DNA of 64,000 nt from Cristatella mucedo. Lineage: Eukaryota; Bryozoa; Phylactolaemata; Cristatellidae. The translations under genes and the position numbers were made by a program. The notes beneath the pieces were generated by a model, which had not been told where the DNA came from, ran no database searches, and saw nothing but the letters and a program-made list of their open reading frames with translations. The DNA is taken from the NCBI GenBank assembly GCA_009760855.2, contig WPIO01000044.1, positions 3,152,893 through 3,216,892 of the forward strand, read 5' to 3'. The first letter of the stretch is position 1, and each line of letters starts with the position of its first letter. This document shows, in pieces, positions 38,655 to 50,803 of the stretch.

Positions 38655-39409
38655 TCGAGAACTGCAACATGCATCCACCCAACTGACGCTCTAGGGCGCA
38701 ATAGTAGCACACGTTTTGGATGCTGACATCCCAGGTGGTGGGTTAAGTGCTCCCATGAATATCCCAAAGCTTGCAGAGAGACTTTTTACGGTCAAATGGT
38801 AGAACTATTCGGAGTCGACTTCTTGCTTGTCTAGCACTCAACAAATAGCACGATGAGTGAACTCTGTAATGTTCTAGACAAAGCTCCTATTTATATGTAT
38901 TTAGCATGTTATAGCCACCACTATAGCAGAACCAAATTAGGAAGCTACAGTCTTTGGTGTGTTTGCTAGATGCTTGGCTAACAGATTTACAGGATTACAG
39001 CAACAATCTGGTCTGAGAAATTGCTACAGCAGCCTGGAGAAGTTCTACATGACTCTCTAGGGAGGGGCAAGGGGGACAAAGAACAGAAGACACGTTTCAG
39101 AAGGTTCCAGGTTTCCGAAAAATCTGGAAGGTTCCAAATGCAGAAATATATGTAGGTTTCTATGAGCTTCCCAAAAAATTGAGTTCAAGTATGGTAATTC
39201 AAGTATTATAATTTCAAGTATATTCAAGCATAACAAAAAGAAATGCACCGAATTAGGAAAGCAATTTTAAAGAAGTGCAAAGCAAGACGAATCGCCAAAA
39301 GAAATTGACAGCCACTGACTGGCAAAGCACTAGTGAGTGAAACAGTTACAATGCACGATTTCATTACAAACAAGAACATAAAGTACGACTAGCATGAACA
39401 AAGCATATA

Positions 39410-41120
39410 TGCTGTAAGGAAGAGGTAGGATTTTAGTTTCGACTTAAATGTCATTGAGTAAAATAATTTCGCTATGTCAGCCACTAGTGAGTTAAAGGCT
39501 TTACGAGCACATGAACTAAAGGTCCGGTCTCTGAAGGATTTTCGGTTGTTTCGAGGTACAACCTAAACAACTTGAGTCAGGGGAGTGGTGGCACAATGGG
39601 AACCCTGAAGAAGTAGGAAGTTCAGATAGGTAAGTCGGAGCCAGAGAATGAAGGCATCTAAAAGTGAGTGATAAGAACCTGAAGTCGATGCACTGCTTGA
39701 TAGGTGGCCATTGCAGGTCAGACAGAAGTGGTGGAATGCAGCAGTTGTAACATTCACGATAAACATCCCTAGCAACCGAGTGCTATGCCATCAGTCAGCA
39801 TCTTATAACACAGGGAGGAAGACCTCCAATGAAAGAGTTTGAGAAGTCGAAACTGGAAGTCAAAGGCACAAACTGACCCGGCTTCGGTATCCTTATAAAT
39901 TCAATTTAAGGTCGGCTGATTCAGCAGCCTCATGTAAATAGTGGCAGAAGAGCCTTGGCAGCTATTGCCACGCTTACCATGGGCAATGGGGATTACCATC
40001 AGCAGGACTCAAACCCACCACCTGGTGGATCGTGCAGTGGAACCACGTTACCCCAGGGCTATCTAAACAAGCGCAACATTTGCAACTTGAGATGAAAGTA
40101 AGCAAACTTGACTGTGGACCTGAAGTGATCACCCAGTAAAAGTTCGATGCCCAGATTATGTACAAAGGCTATAGAAGAGATGCTGGTTAGACCATTACGA
40201 GTGAGGCTTTTGTGTTTCTGATTGACACTAGACTAGATATGAACATAACCAATCAACTGGTGTGCATCTTTTCCAGCAGATGTAAACTGTCTACAAGGAA
40301 GAGATTTAGTTTCCCTTAAGGAGGGCACCATAACAGTATATTATCATTATTATTATTAATAGGCTGGTCTTCATTCAATTTAAGAATGTTAGATGTCATC
40401 CAAATGCAAGTGTCAGCAACGAAAGCTACAGGAAAGTTGAGGAAGTGTGTAACAATAAATGGGCACGAACGATTGCCAAGCATAGGACTGAGGTTAGCAC
40501 TGAGTGTTATCTGCATACAAATGAAGGCCATGATTGTGCTTGGCGATGACATCGGCAAGCGAATGAGTAATGATTATGAGAAGAATTTAATTCTCGAACA
40601 GTATGCAGGGGACTTCAGAGGTTCACTGGATTACTGGTGGCCACTAAAATCTATACCTTGAAATCTCCCACCAAGACATCATCCAAACCACTGCAGTGTT
40701 ATGCTAGTACTATCCAGGTGAGACTACAGGTGCTGAAAAAGGAATGCAGCGATCAATAATGTCAAAGGCTATCAAGAAATGTAGTTGAACTATTTAGACT
40801 CTATCACCAAGTCCTTACTCCTGAGAAGCTTGCTATGCATGCACAGTAGGGCTGTCTCTGTGAAGTTATTAGCCCCATACATGTTTAGAATTTACTTGCT
40901 TGGTTTGATATTTTAATGCCAGCATTTAGCTTCTCTGCCACTATTTGCTTGGGTCCTCTTTGATAGGAACAAACGAAGAGAGACTGGATGGAAGTTATTT
41001 AAGTTATCCTGGTCTGGTGTTGACTTGTTAACGAGTGGCTTGGCTGTTGAGTGGCCCGACAACAGCCTTCGGGAGAGGTGCAGGGACAGAACTTAAGGCA
41101 ATAGGTATAACAGTAACTTC
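39410..41120 (-). mobile_element. LINE (A-type) long degenerate copy with nested insertions
   Basis: Minus frame 39563-39775 has HFCLTCNGHLSSSA and SLLDAFILWLRLTYLNFLL, shifted versions of the LADLHWLPVKQ and FRYLHSMAPAYLS blocks. RT-like text continues to about 41120, including a decayed YADD area near 40510-40560. Nested within are a minus SINE-1 (39890-40070) and a plus LINE-A 3' end (40255-40360, ending TTATTATTATTAAT). Confidence 0.65.
39890..40070 (-). mobile_element. SINE-1 nested in LINE
   Basis: On the minus strand: A-box-side TAGCCCTGGGGTAACGTGG, B box GTGGGTTTGAGTCC, body ending GAGGCTGCTGAATCAGCC. The same 3' end as the copies at 19620 and 29517. Confidence 0.75.
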
Positions 41121-42267
41121 TTATAATATATATAATGGAAAGCAACAAAGGGGCCGGTGAAATGAATTTTTAGGATTGAAAGACGTATCTAGCAGCAGCC
41201 TTATTTAAAACCAAAGGGTTTAGGCTTACTGGCATTATTTGGTAGTCAAACCAATCCCGAGTTACAGAAGTCCAGCTGAGAAAGAGCCACATAGCTGCTA
41301 AGATCTTTCATTAGCCGGTGCTTTAGGCAGCCCCTAATTTCGAACAGGGGTCGAACATGATGACTGTATGTGGACACAGTCTTGTTAATCAACTTCTAAG
41401 GGTGAGGTGTCGACCACAAGAGGATACAGGGCCCTCAACGAAGGTCCTTCATTGTGACGTCACAATAGACTAGATCCACCTCAATTAAGGCAGCTGGTAG
41501 CACTTGACCAAGGTGGCTATAACATCCTGTCTCTCTGTTACAAGAGAAAAAGAAGAAGGCAGTCTACAATTCTCTTCTCTACATAAATCCAAAGATAAGT
41601 TAAGCCACATTGCCAGTACACTATGACAGCTGAATTTCTAACAAAACGCCATCTTATTGATTGGCAGAATGAGGCAGAGATGTGCACCAAAAGAAGACAT
41701 CAAATTTAGTTCTCCAGATATACCTAATGAGCTAAATCTCGGCTTTCAGCTTGAGAACTGACCAATGTAACTCAGCAGAAGAGGTGCACATGTGCTGCTG
41801 AATAACTGGCAGCCGAAACAGAGCTGTCTAGAATTTAACCACGGGGCGCGATAAGAAAAACACAACAAAGTTATCGACAGTACGGATGACTTTTTCAGCC
41901 TGTGGTGATATGCCTGCAAAGTCAATGGAAACTACAAGCAAAATAATAAAGCGAGATAAGCATCGGACATCTCTGAGATTAAACCTACAATAGGCTGAAT
42001 CGGATAATACTACTACAAAAATAACAGTAAAAATTTGCATATCACTCGATGAGAACTCAATCTCTATTTGGACACTTTCAATAAGCTGGAAAAGAAGCAT
42101 GTCATTTGACTAAGTATTTAACCTAACATCTCAAGACAGTATAAGACGAAAACATTCAAGTAGAAGCTGAAAGTAATATGCATCTTGGAACATGACCGGC
42201 CAGTGCAGATCTCAGCAAATGCTTGTGAGTGCAACACATCTGCCTTGTCAGTCTAAAAATAAAATAA

Positions 42268-42425
42268 AAATTTAATTCATGTGTATAGCACCTCAAGATA
42301 ACTTAATCTTTATTCAGGCGCTTCGCATATGCCACGGGGCTCGAGCCCACGACCTCGGTCATCAAAGTCGGTCACCTTGACCCTAGTCAAGGCGTGCACC
42401 TAATCACTGGGCCAAACCAGCCCTG
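42268..42425 (-). mobile_element. SINE-2, tRNA-derived
   Basis: On the minus strand: TTGGCCCAGTGATTAGGTGC A box, GTCGTGGGCTCGAGCCC B box, GGCATATGCGAAGCGCCTGA and the terminal AAGTTATCTTGAGGTGCTAT. Immediately followed by a SINE-1 fragment. Confidence 0.83.
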
Positions 42426-42454
42426 CCTCTATCGATGAGTAAGGCCAGCCATGC

Positions 42455-42550
42455 GACTCACGGCGGTGATAGCCGTCAAGGCTCTTCAGTCGCTGTACAA
42501 AAGAGGCTTTTAAATCAGCTAGTGTTTATCTATTTTATTTACTTATCAAA
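42455..42550 (+). mobile_element. SINE-1 3' fragment
   Basis: GGCGGTGATAGCCGTCAAGG, CTCTTCAGTCGCTGTACA, AGGCTTTTAAATCAGCTAG and an ATTTTATTTA tail. The promoter half is missing. Confidence 0.75.
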
Positions 42551-42789
42551 TGCATGCAAGCCCAAATTTAGTATCGCATAGAATCAATTTAAAAGCCCAC
42601 CCATCGTGGGTAAAAATCATCACGCACGGATAGACACGGGTAGCTTAGCCAGGTCACTATTCCCCTCACATTTGCTGAATGATTGTCCCACCAGAAAACA
42701 CTTCTCACACCAAGGCAGAAAATTTAATTAATTACTCGGCAGCGCAGGTGTCACTGTAAGACGCTCGTGCGTTAAACCAAGAGCTGATG

Positions 42790-42897
42790 AAGCAAGGAAG
42801 AAAGGAATGAAAGGAAGGAGGAAGGAAAGGAATGAGAAAGGAAAGGAAGGAGAAAGGAAAGGAAGGAGAAGGAACGGAAGGAGAAGGAAGGAAAGAA
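42790..42897. repeat. (GGAAA/GAAGG)n purine tract
   Basis: About 108 bp of almost pure purine on plus (AAGGAAGGAGAAAGGAAAGG-type repeats). It lies about 330 bp from PUSL1 exon 1, within intron 1. Phe/Leu/Ser frames on minus are compositional. Confidence 0.9.
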
Positions 42898-43223
42898 TGC
42901 CAGCTCTGCCGGCTGAGGGTACCACTTCCGCGACCACAGAAAATACCCTCCCTGGCCACTACACTAATGACTGCTCTGCCTCAAGATCCGCAGCTGCTAA
43001 AAGCAGTATGACCAAGTGCTCAAGCTCATTGGACGAGCCTCGCTTGCGGCATAGAACTCTGGGTTAGCCTATCCAGGCTAGTATGCGGCCAAAATTCTTC
43101 CGAGCTCTCACACAAGCAGAAAGCCAGACACGTATCTCGATGCCGAAATGTGAGCTGTTCATTCTGATTGCGTTTAAATTGAACGCGTGATCTACTCCGA
43201 GGCGATAAACGTGAAGAGCTTAC

Positions 43224-43270
43224 CTGAAAAACTGGCCCATGTAGGAGTAGTAAACTAAATACCGCGCCAT
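43224..43270 (-). CDS. PUSL1: PUSL1-like exon 1 (start of protein)
   Basis: ATG in a strong context (CTGCTGCC|ATGG) opens MARYLVYYSYMGQFF, then a split Arg before donor TTTTCAG|GTAAGC. RYLVYYSYMG matches the first beta strand of TruA-family enzymes, which begin close to this point. Few upstream residues would be expected, so this start is preferred. No obvious mitochondrial presequence is encoded; an upstream alternative exon cannot be excluded. Confidence 0.88.
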
Positions 43271-43374
43271 GGCAGCAGCAAGGTGGAGGTCATTAATTTC
43301 GCCGAGTTATCTTCCTATTACGCGGATATACGGAATCGTGGACGCACCGCAAACAGATGTAAATAAGAAAAATA

Positions 43375-43470
43375 AGTAATTCATTCATGTAATTCCCTAA
43401 AAAATGTAATCTCTATTCAGACGCTTTACATATTCTGGCGCTTCAGATATGCCACAGGGCTTGAGTTGGC
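43375..43470 (-). mobile_element. SINE-2 partial copy
   Basis: TAATCTCTATTCAGACGCTT and GCTTCAGATATGCCACAGGG on plus match the 3' half of SINE-2. The promoter half is not recognisable. About 110 bp upstream of the PUSL1-like start codon. Confidence 0.6.
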
Positions 43471-43924
43471 ATCTGTTCCATTATTACTACGCGAACGAAG
43501 CTAGGTCGGCGATTGCACAGTGCATCGTTGCACACCTACATAGGCTGACTTTTTCGAGGGATAGCCTCGAGGCGGGTTCCAGCCGATCACCAGTTGCCGA
43601 ACCTTGTTGCGGCATTAGCTGTCCGCACGCCTGTTCGTGGACATGGGTAAGAGCTAAAGGGGCTGAAGCCCACGGGTCTGGCTGGAGCGCGGCAGGCTCC
43701 AGAACTACTGTGGAAGCCAAGAACGAGAAATTCCCTTTTGCCACCTCCCCTCCCTCCTATCCTTCGGTAGAGCCTTCTCAGTAGTAGGCGGCAGTCTAAA
43801 GAGACTCGCGAGGCTTGCCTTCAGCGCGAGGTTCGAGCTCTGCCGCAATGGGGGACTACAATTAAATAGGAGGGCTAAAACGCCTTGCAGGCGCCTTCAG
43901 CTAGCAACTCCAGGTTATTCTCCG

Positions 43925-44080
43925 ATTTGGCTCAGTCGTCAAGGTGCTCACCCGAACAAGTTCGAGGTGAATGTATTTGAATACCGAAGTCGCGGGCTGG
44001 AGCCCCGCTGCATATGTGGATCGCCTGCATTGAGATTAATTTCTCCTAAGGCGCTCTACAAATTAACTGTATTTTTTAAT
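43925..44080 (+). mobile_element. SINE-2, tRNA-derived
   Basis: A box TTGGCTCAGTCGTCAAGGTG, B-box-like GTCGCGGGCTGGAGCCC, then GCATATGTGGATCGCCTGCA and CTCCTAAGGCGCTCTACA. It contains an extra about 20 bp between the boxes relative to other copies. Confidence 0.8.
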
Positions 44081-45544
44081 TTTTTAAAGAAGAAAATTTT
44101 CATGGCGAATGAACTAAAAGTATGGGCCCGGAGCTTGCATCTTTGACCGGTAGCCTCTCGATCAGCCGCTTGGAGGACCCAGACAAATGCCATGAAGGGA
44201 CTTTCGGCTCAGTCTTAAGCATTCTAGTTCGGAGTCGGTCTTGAGAGTGTGAGTCAAAGGCTTCTAGAATTTTTCCGACCAAGGATACACAATTTGTATT
44301 CGTGAATCAGCCCTGTGAGATGCTAAGTAGCGACTCACGTACACTAAGCGTAGAAAGTCGCTAGGGTCAGTTGTCGTTCCTAGTTGCTCCAGCAAGGGAC
44401 CCATAGTGAGGCCAGATGAGCTAATTGTGAGTCCTTATCTCCTATCCGAAAGTCCCAAGGTTATCGGGCTTAGAGTGACGCTACAGGCTTGACGGATATT
44501 TTCCGATACCGCAAAACAGGGTCATTGCGCATTTTATGCACCCGATAAGAAAACCAACGAAATGGCACGCACGCTTAGTAAGATATTGCTAGCGCGTGCA
44601 AACCAAATGCTATGGTGGAATTAAGTTGGCCCACAGTCTACAAAACACTGAAATATCTTAGGATAGACCCTAATCCCTAGGGTGCCTGGATTTTTCGGGC
44701 AAGGGCTGTATTTGCTGTAAGTAACATGTGGGTTTCTAGTTTACCGAACTTCCCTCGCCCCTTTAAGATACTTTTCGCGAGGGATGGAACTATTTTGTTC
44801 TTTAGATGGGGCTAAAAGGCAGCTAGAGCGGCGCGCCCATTTAGCATCGGTTTCAAGATGGGTTATGCTTTATGAATTGGCGATCACACTTTAGAGCTGC
44901 TACAGACGTGATTCTTGTCAGGCAGAGTTAAAAAGAGGCCTGCTGAGTTCGAATCAGTATGCACAGGGTGGTCAAGTAGAGTAATGCAATCAGTGGCTGA
45001 TTTAAATGCCTTATTTACGTAGCAATAGATCGTTTTCAAGGCTTTCAACCCGCTAGCAGTGGGAATTAAAAATTGACTGCTGACTCAAAATCGAAACTCT
45101 TTAGTTAATTGCGAGCGCCTCACCGGTGGGCTAAAAATTAGCCCAGCAACACTTTGGATGCCATTGCCTCTCCAGATCTACGTGATTTTCCTAAGGCATT
45201 CAAATCAGCCACCATTATATAAGCACTAATGCAGAATGATCCAGGATTTGAGTAATGACTGTCTTCCCGTTGTCAAAGTATTTAGAAAACTTTGTCAAAA
45301 CTTGGAAACACATATCACACGATCCATTGTAAAAACGTCTTTACATTCTAATCCCATCTTTACATTGCAAAGGCAGTTTTTCTGAGTGATTGACGCACTG
45401 AAATGCGAAGTCAAGGCTTGGGCCCGGTCCGCTACTTTTTGATGTCGAAGAACTTAAACTAGGTCAAGTCCCTCATTTCGCAATCCGTCTGGAAAGGCCT
45501 CTTGATTTCTGTCAGGTACATAACAAATTAAGCGATACCTTAGC

Positions 45545-46235
45545 TCGAGTCACCTTGCTTACTGGCCTACCAGCATGTGTGATCAGGCGATTGCAGCTGG
45601 TGCAAAACTCGGCAGCTAGACTTGTATGCCGTGAGCGTCGCAGTTGCCACATTACTCCACTTCTCGCCGACCTGCACTGGCTACCAGTCAAGCAACGGAT
45701 TGACTTCAAGGTTTTGTCGCTCACTTTTAGGTACCTTCATTCTATGGCTCCAGCCTATCTGTCAGATATACAACCCCATCAGGCCAAGCATCATACCACC
45801 CGCTTTTCGGAATCCAACAGTCTACAAATACCTCGTACAAACCCTAAATCCTTTGGAGACCGTGCATTTAGTTCATATGCTCCCAAAGCCTGGAACTCCC
45901 TCCCGACCTGCGTCAGAACATCCCCTGACCTGACCACATTTAAAAGGAACCTAAAAAAACACCTATTTAGGGCAGCATTTAGTGGGTCCCTGTGACTCGT
46001 CCTTGATGTGCTTATGCATGCTGACACTGTGCATGCTGCCACTAACCACATTTGCATGCTGACCCTGTGCATGTCACCCCTAACCATGTTATTCATTTCG
46101 TTTGTTTTTTCAAGCATGATTTTACTTACCATTCAATTGCATTTCACTTTACAGCAAATGTAAAGCGCCTAGAGAGAGATTAAGTTCTCTGAGGGCGCTT
46201 TATCAAGTGAATTATTATTATTATTATTATTACTC
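45545..46235 (+). mobile_element. LINE-A 3' part with open C-terminal frame
   Basis: Frame 45555-45995 is open through LTGLPACVIRRLQLVQNSAA, CHITPLLADLHWLPVKQR and SFGDRAFSSYAPKAWNSLP to the terminus FRAAFSGSL. The 3' UTR, a perfect AAAGCGCC (46162-46169)/GGCGCTTT (46194-46201) stem and a (TTA)n tail to 46235 follow. 5'-truncated upstream of the RT catalytic core. Relatively young by its low divergence from the 62-kb copy. Confidence 0.9.
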
Positions 46236-47289
46236 CTCGCTACAATCTAGGACAACAATATACCCCAAAGGAGAACTCGATGATGGCATTATAGCAGGTA
46301 TTGACAGGAAAGAGGCGAAGTAGACTTAACTGCATTGACAAGGAGTATAATGCTAGTAAGAAGCCACATGGCAGTACTACTTTTTCGACAGATTTAAGTT
46401 GTTCAAGTACAGCTACTTACTCGGCAACTGCCGATGCACCAGTGTCCCAACATACGAGCTAGGAAAATGCAAATATTTGCGATACAAGTAACAACATGCA
46501 GCTGTCTTACAAAGCCAGTGCAGCTTCACTTGATCGCTTGCAGTGTCAAATCATGATGCAGTTCAACGTATATCTGCTGCTGCAAAAATTAGCAGCCCCA
46601 ACGCGGAAATGAGTGATATATTTAGATCACTTTCGCCATTAGGCTAGCTAGTATGTAATGTCGCTCTGCATTAGCAGTCTAAGCAAGAGAAGAATTCAGC
46701 CCTGCGGTCCATCTTATTCTGCATTCAACAGTTCGCATGTGAATGCAGGGTCTTACAGCCAACAGGTATTGTCTCTCAGCACCACATTAACAGCGATTGT
46801 CTGAAGTTAACTGAAACTCTGGATTGAGGTAATGGCCGGGTATTGCTCGTCATACTTCAAGAAACTGAATCCTGGAGGATGACCATTTAATACTTTAGAT
46901 CTGTTAGCATGAAGAGCTATTTTTCACACAATTGGAAATACAAAATTTGCGAGTTAATAACTAAATTAGCTCCAAATTTAGTAACTGCGAAAACTAGGCC
47001 AATTCCAAGCAGCCTGCTTGTAATTTGGTCTCAGGCTGTAAAAAGAAATGGTATGACTGCTTCTAATGTTTGGTCATAACTATTACAAGACTATCAGTTT
47101 CTCATATTTTGACGCGGCCCAGCCATTCGAGAAGCTCCTGGACAGCTCGGAAATGTGCTTTGCAGCAACAGTCTTGTGAGAAACGCGTCAGACTAGACCT
47201 GGCCCAGCTGTTTTTGTCATTCTCCCACTGAATTCCTCAAAGTTGGTATTCCAAAATAAAATTAATACTGCCTTCATCAAAATAGTGTC
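46236..47289. other. Intergenic stretch, no feature seen
   Basis: Between the two host genes. No open frame of note, conserved block or repeat recognised. Confidence 0.45.
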
Positions 47290-47665
47290 GGCAATCATGA
47301 CAACCGTGCCTTTAGTTCGTATGTTCCCAAAGCCTGGAACTCATTACGGACTTTCGTCTCGAGCTCTCCCGACTTGTCTACATTTAAAATTAAACTAAAA
47401 CCGCATCTATTTATCACAGCATTTAGTGGGTACCTGTGATTCGTCCTTAATGTGCTTATGTGTGCTGACACTGTGCACGCTGCCACTAACCATTCTTGCA
47501 TGCTGACCCTATGCATGTCACCCCTAATCGTGTTATTCTTGTTATTTATTGAGCATGCTCCCACTAACCATTCGATCGTGCTTCCTTTGCAGCAAATATA
47601 AAGTACCTAGAGATTGAGTTCTCTGGGGGTGATATATCAAGTTCATTATCATTATTATTATTATT
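47290..47665 (+). mobile_element. LINE-A 3' end
   Basis: Begins in the NRAFSSYVPKAWNS block, then decayed C-terminus (FKIKLKPHLFITAFSG), 3' UTR, a shortened stem-loop (TAAAGTACCTAGAGATTGAG) and TTATTATTATTATT. Confidence 0.8.
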
Positions 47666-48358
47666 TGCGAATTCCTTTAATACTTTGAAACAAAGGCCTT
47701 GAACGTCCAGTTTTTGGTGGCAACTATTAGCTATAGCAGGCGGTCTAACTTTGACGGCAATTCATGAGTTCTTGACCTGACAGGAATTTTTTCCACATAT
47801 TTTATTAGACGGAGTCAAATTAAAGCATCTACAGCTACATTTCTAAACTCCGGTGTGATAGAATAAACTATTGCAAATAAGGATCGCTCTTTAACCTTGA
47901 TACCACCCCGTGCCCATGACTAACACCACTGGTTGACACTACACGAGCTACTTGAAACTACCACGGGTCCCGTAATTAATTCTTCATATAGCAGATCGAC
48001 TGAACCGATATAGTGTCACGTAAGATTTAGTTTTCATGCTCTCTCTACAATACTTCAAGGTATAAATATAGCAAATCTTAAGAATACCGTGTTCGGCCCA
48101 AATAGTGTGCTATGAAACGGAACTCAACTACAGCTTAGTTGATGTGCAGCTCAACTGATTATCTTGCGAATGAGAAACCTCAACAAGTCCACTGAAACGC
48201 ACATAATGCTTCACTCAAAACATTCGTAACAATTAGAACCGTCCATCCAATATTGTGAATTTAAGAAACACAAGAGGCTCACACTTTACATCGCCAGCTA
48301 CTTCAGTGGTGACAGCCAGGCAACATAAAGCACTAGGCAAAGCTACAGCATATTGTAT

Positions 48359-48509
48359 CTATATTTTAATTTCGAAATCTCCCAGTTCTTCATCTGAAGG
48401 TAGCTGGAATCGTGACGGGTCGACAACGTTGGGGTCTATAAGTGGCAGGTTGTTCTTTTCACGACGGGCCAGCTCCAAATAGGCTTCTCTTTGAGACCAG
48501 CTGGCCAGC
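48359..48509 (-). CDS. NDUFB11: NDUFB11 exon 3 (C-terminal)
   Basis: Follows acceptor CTTTTTTGCAG|G. It finishes Arg118 and encodes LASWSQREAYLELARREKNN, LPLIDPNVVDPSRFQLPSDE and LGDFEIKI, then TAG. W(S)xREA, a middle NxLPxI and the D(P)SxxxLP pattern are the family's C-terminal hallmark. Confidence 0.9.
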
Positions 48510-49249
48510 CTGCAAAAAAGCATCGGCAGAAATTGCTCGAAGAGCAAGGGACAAATCACACAAAGTATAAAAAAACACAATTTTGCAATTTTGGTTGCTT
48601 CAAGGTACTAGCATCCTTCTTGGCTGTGTTTTCTTACACATCTCGGCATTGTCCGAGCAACTGTAGGAACACTAAATGAAGGAGCAGTTCCTTTACCTTC
48701 ATGCATTCAAGTAAACAAAAGCTCTTTCTAGTGCTCCAGCCCTCTTCGTGAAGGACTAGCAGAATAATTTTAGCCAAGAATCTGTGCTCCTTAGCCTCGG
48801 TGCAATCAGATATGCTAGGCCGCTGCCGGCAAGAAGAAATAAGCTCTGCTCCTTGCTGTGTGCTAGACTCGACCTTATTGGATCATTCCCGGCTCCTCAA
48901 GATTAGGTACACAAAGCATGCACGAATACGGTCATGGTAAAAAAGGTCAGAGGACACTTTTGCCCTAAACATTACGAAACTGCAAGTCTGTGTGTAGTAG
49001 TTAATGGCAAGCCTGGTGTCTAGCTGGAACCGGAAAGCATAAGCCTCAAAATGGGCTCAGCCAGCATCTTTCCTCTAGCCTCTGTATGGTATAGCCTATG
49101 TGCGTCTGGGTCCCAAATGAACTGTCCACAAATGACCACAGGAACAGCTCCACAACCACGGATGCCTACTTTCAGTTATGCAACACTAAAAAATGTCGGA
49201 CATGCATAGATAAAAGAGTTGCCGCAGCTAAATAAGTCCATGTTAATGG

Positions 49250-49335
49250 GATAAAAATAATAACAATAACATTTTGCATAGCACCCACGGAGAACTAAAT
49301 CTCTTCCTAGGCACTTCACATCCACCATAAAAGAA
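49250..49335 (-). mobile_element. LINE-A/SINE-2 type 3' terminus
   Basis: AATAACATTTTGCATAGCAC, GGAGAACTAAATCTCTTCCT, AGGCACTTCACATCC on plus: a decayed terminal stem-loop in reverse. In NDUFB11 intron 2. Confidence 0.65.
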
Positions 49336-49870
49336 GCAATATCCTGGCTAGGCTTCTCTAATTATTTCCATGCAAATATTCCTGCCTGTGCAACAAGATG
49401 GTTAGAGTTGGTGCAAAAAAGGAAGACCGTGCCCCGTTAGTGTTCACACTGTGTGCCACTCACACTCTCATCGACGACAAGTTGCAACTATGCTGTACTG
49501 CAGCGATACAGCGTCCGACAAACCGGACCAATTGCAAGTATATTTTCTAAAGTCTTGCAGGCAAAGTTACCAGACTCAGCACGAGGTGCACATCTCCCGG
49601 ACCGCATGCAACACCTCGGGAAGGTGAAGCAGCTGGAAGCAGGGAATCAAGGGAATCCCGTGAGAGTGGCAAAAGGGCGGCGACAACTACATCGTTCGGC
49701 ATCATCGTTCGACAACTGCACCGGCCAAATACATCGTTCGACCACTGCTAACTTATCGAAGTCTTACAGTCGATTGCTTCAAAGACGATGCCACGGTCTC
49801 TGAGCATGAAGGTAGCAGCCGTGGAACTAGCAAGATGAGCTACCAGGCCATCGGCAATCTAGCGATCAGC

Positions 49871-49907
49871 AAAGACTATCATGCATGCTTAATGCATGAT
49901 AGTCTTT
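49871..49907. repeat. Perfect 16-bp inverted repeat with 5-nt loop
   Basis: Arms AAAGACTATCATGCAT (49871-49886) and ATGCATGATAGTCTTT (49892-49907) are exact reverse complements around GCTTA. It lies in NDUFB11 intron 2 and would fold in the pre-mRNA. It is not obviously part of any repeat family here. Confidence 0.9.
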
Positions 49908-50803
49908 GATTTGACCGCATGATTTCATTTTAACTTTTGTCAGTATTGAGGGAATATGAGACCAACCTGAAAGACTGCAGCTACAGTTAGCACATTAATG
50001 CATTGACTGCACAATCTTTGACCTTAGTTTTCTTAAGTCTGGAACGTTTTAAGAAATACTACTACTAATAAGTAACGTTTCAAATGCCTAAAGAGAAAAA
50101 AAGGCATTATAGGCATATCAAATCGGCTATAAAGGAGTGAACAGAATACATGTGCAACAAGCAAAGCAGAATGCTAACAGAGTCAACAATGATTGATGAA
50201 ACAGACATGACATAACTTCAGAAATGCCACAAGACGATGGTGATAGTACACTGTGACCATCACCTTGAGACTGTAAAACGACTAACAGTTCCTTGCTGAA
50301 GATGGCAGCTTCAGGACTCACAGCATTATCACTGAGTATATAACCTCATGCACAAGTGTAAGTACAAGCAGATCAATATGCAGGGGACAGGTCAACGACA
50401 CCTACCTCCCTTGTCATGCACAAGACCAGTTTAGCTTTAGCTGCGCATGATTACAATCTGGGGGTCAGATTCTTCGTACAGCCGATTCCTATTTTATGGG
50501 GTTGGGGTACGTTCCTAGATGCATGAAATCACATCGAACGAAGCTAGAAATGCACTTGAACTGGCGGGCAGAAAGTCGGCAAAGCAGGAATTCATCGGCT
50601 CGCACGATCAGTCACGCGACCCAATGCTCCGATTCCACAAGCCTGGTTTCAAGGCTTGGCTATTAACGAGCACCTAGCGGCTTTCGGTCACAACCAGTCA
50701 GACAAATGTTTCCTGGCTGTAGTTAAATGCATGCACGTGAAAGGTTTGATAAATATGGATCAACTGAAACTCAGCTCACACGCAACTATTACTACTGTTT
50801 TCC

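Noticed and set aside
42728-42959. Phe/Pro/Ser-rich minus-strand protein
   Set aside because: Reading of a GGAAA purine tract within PUSL1 intron 1.
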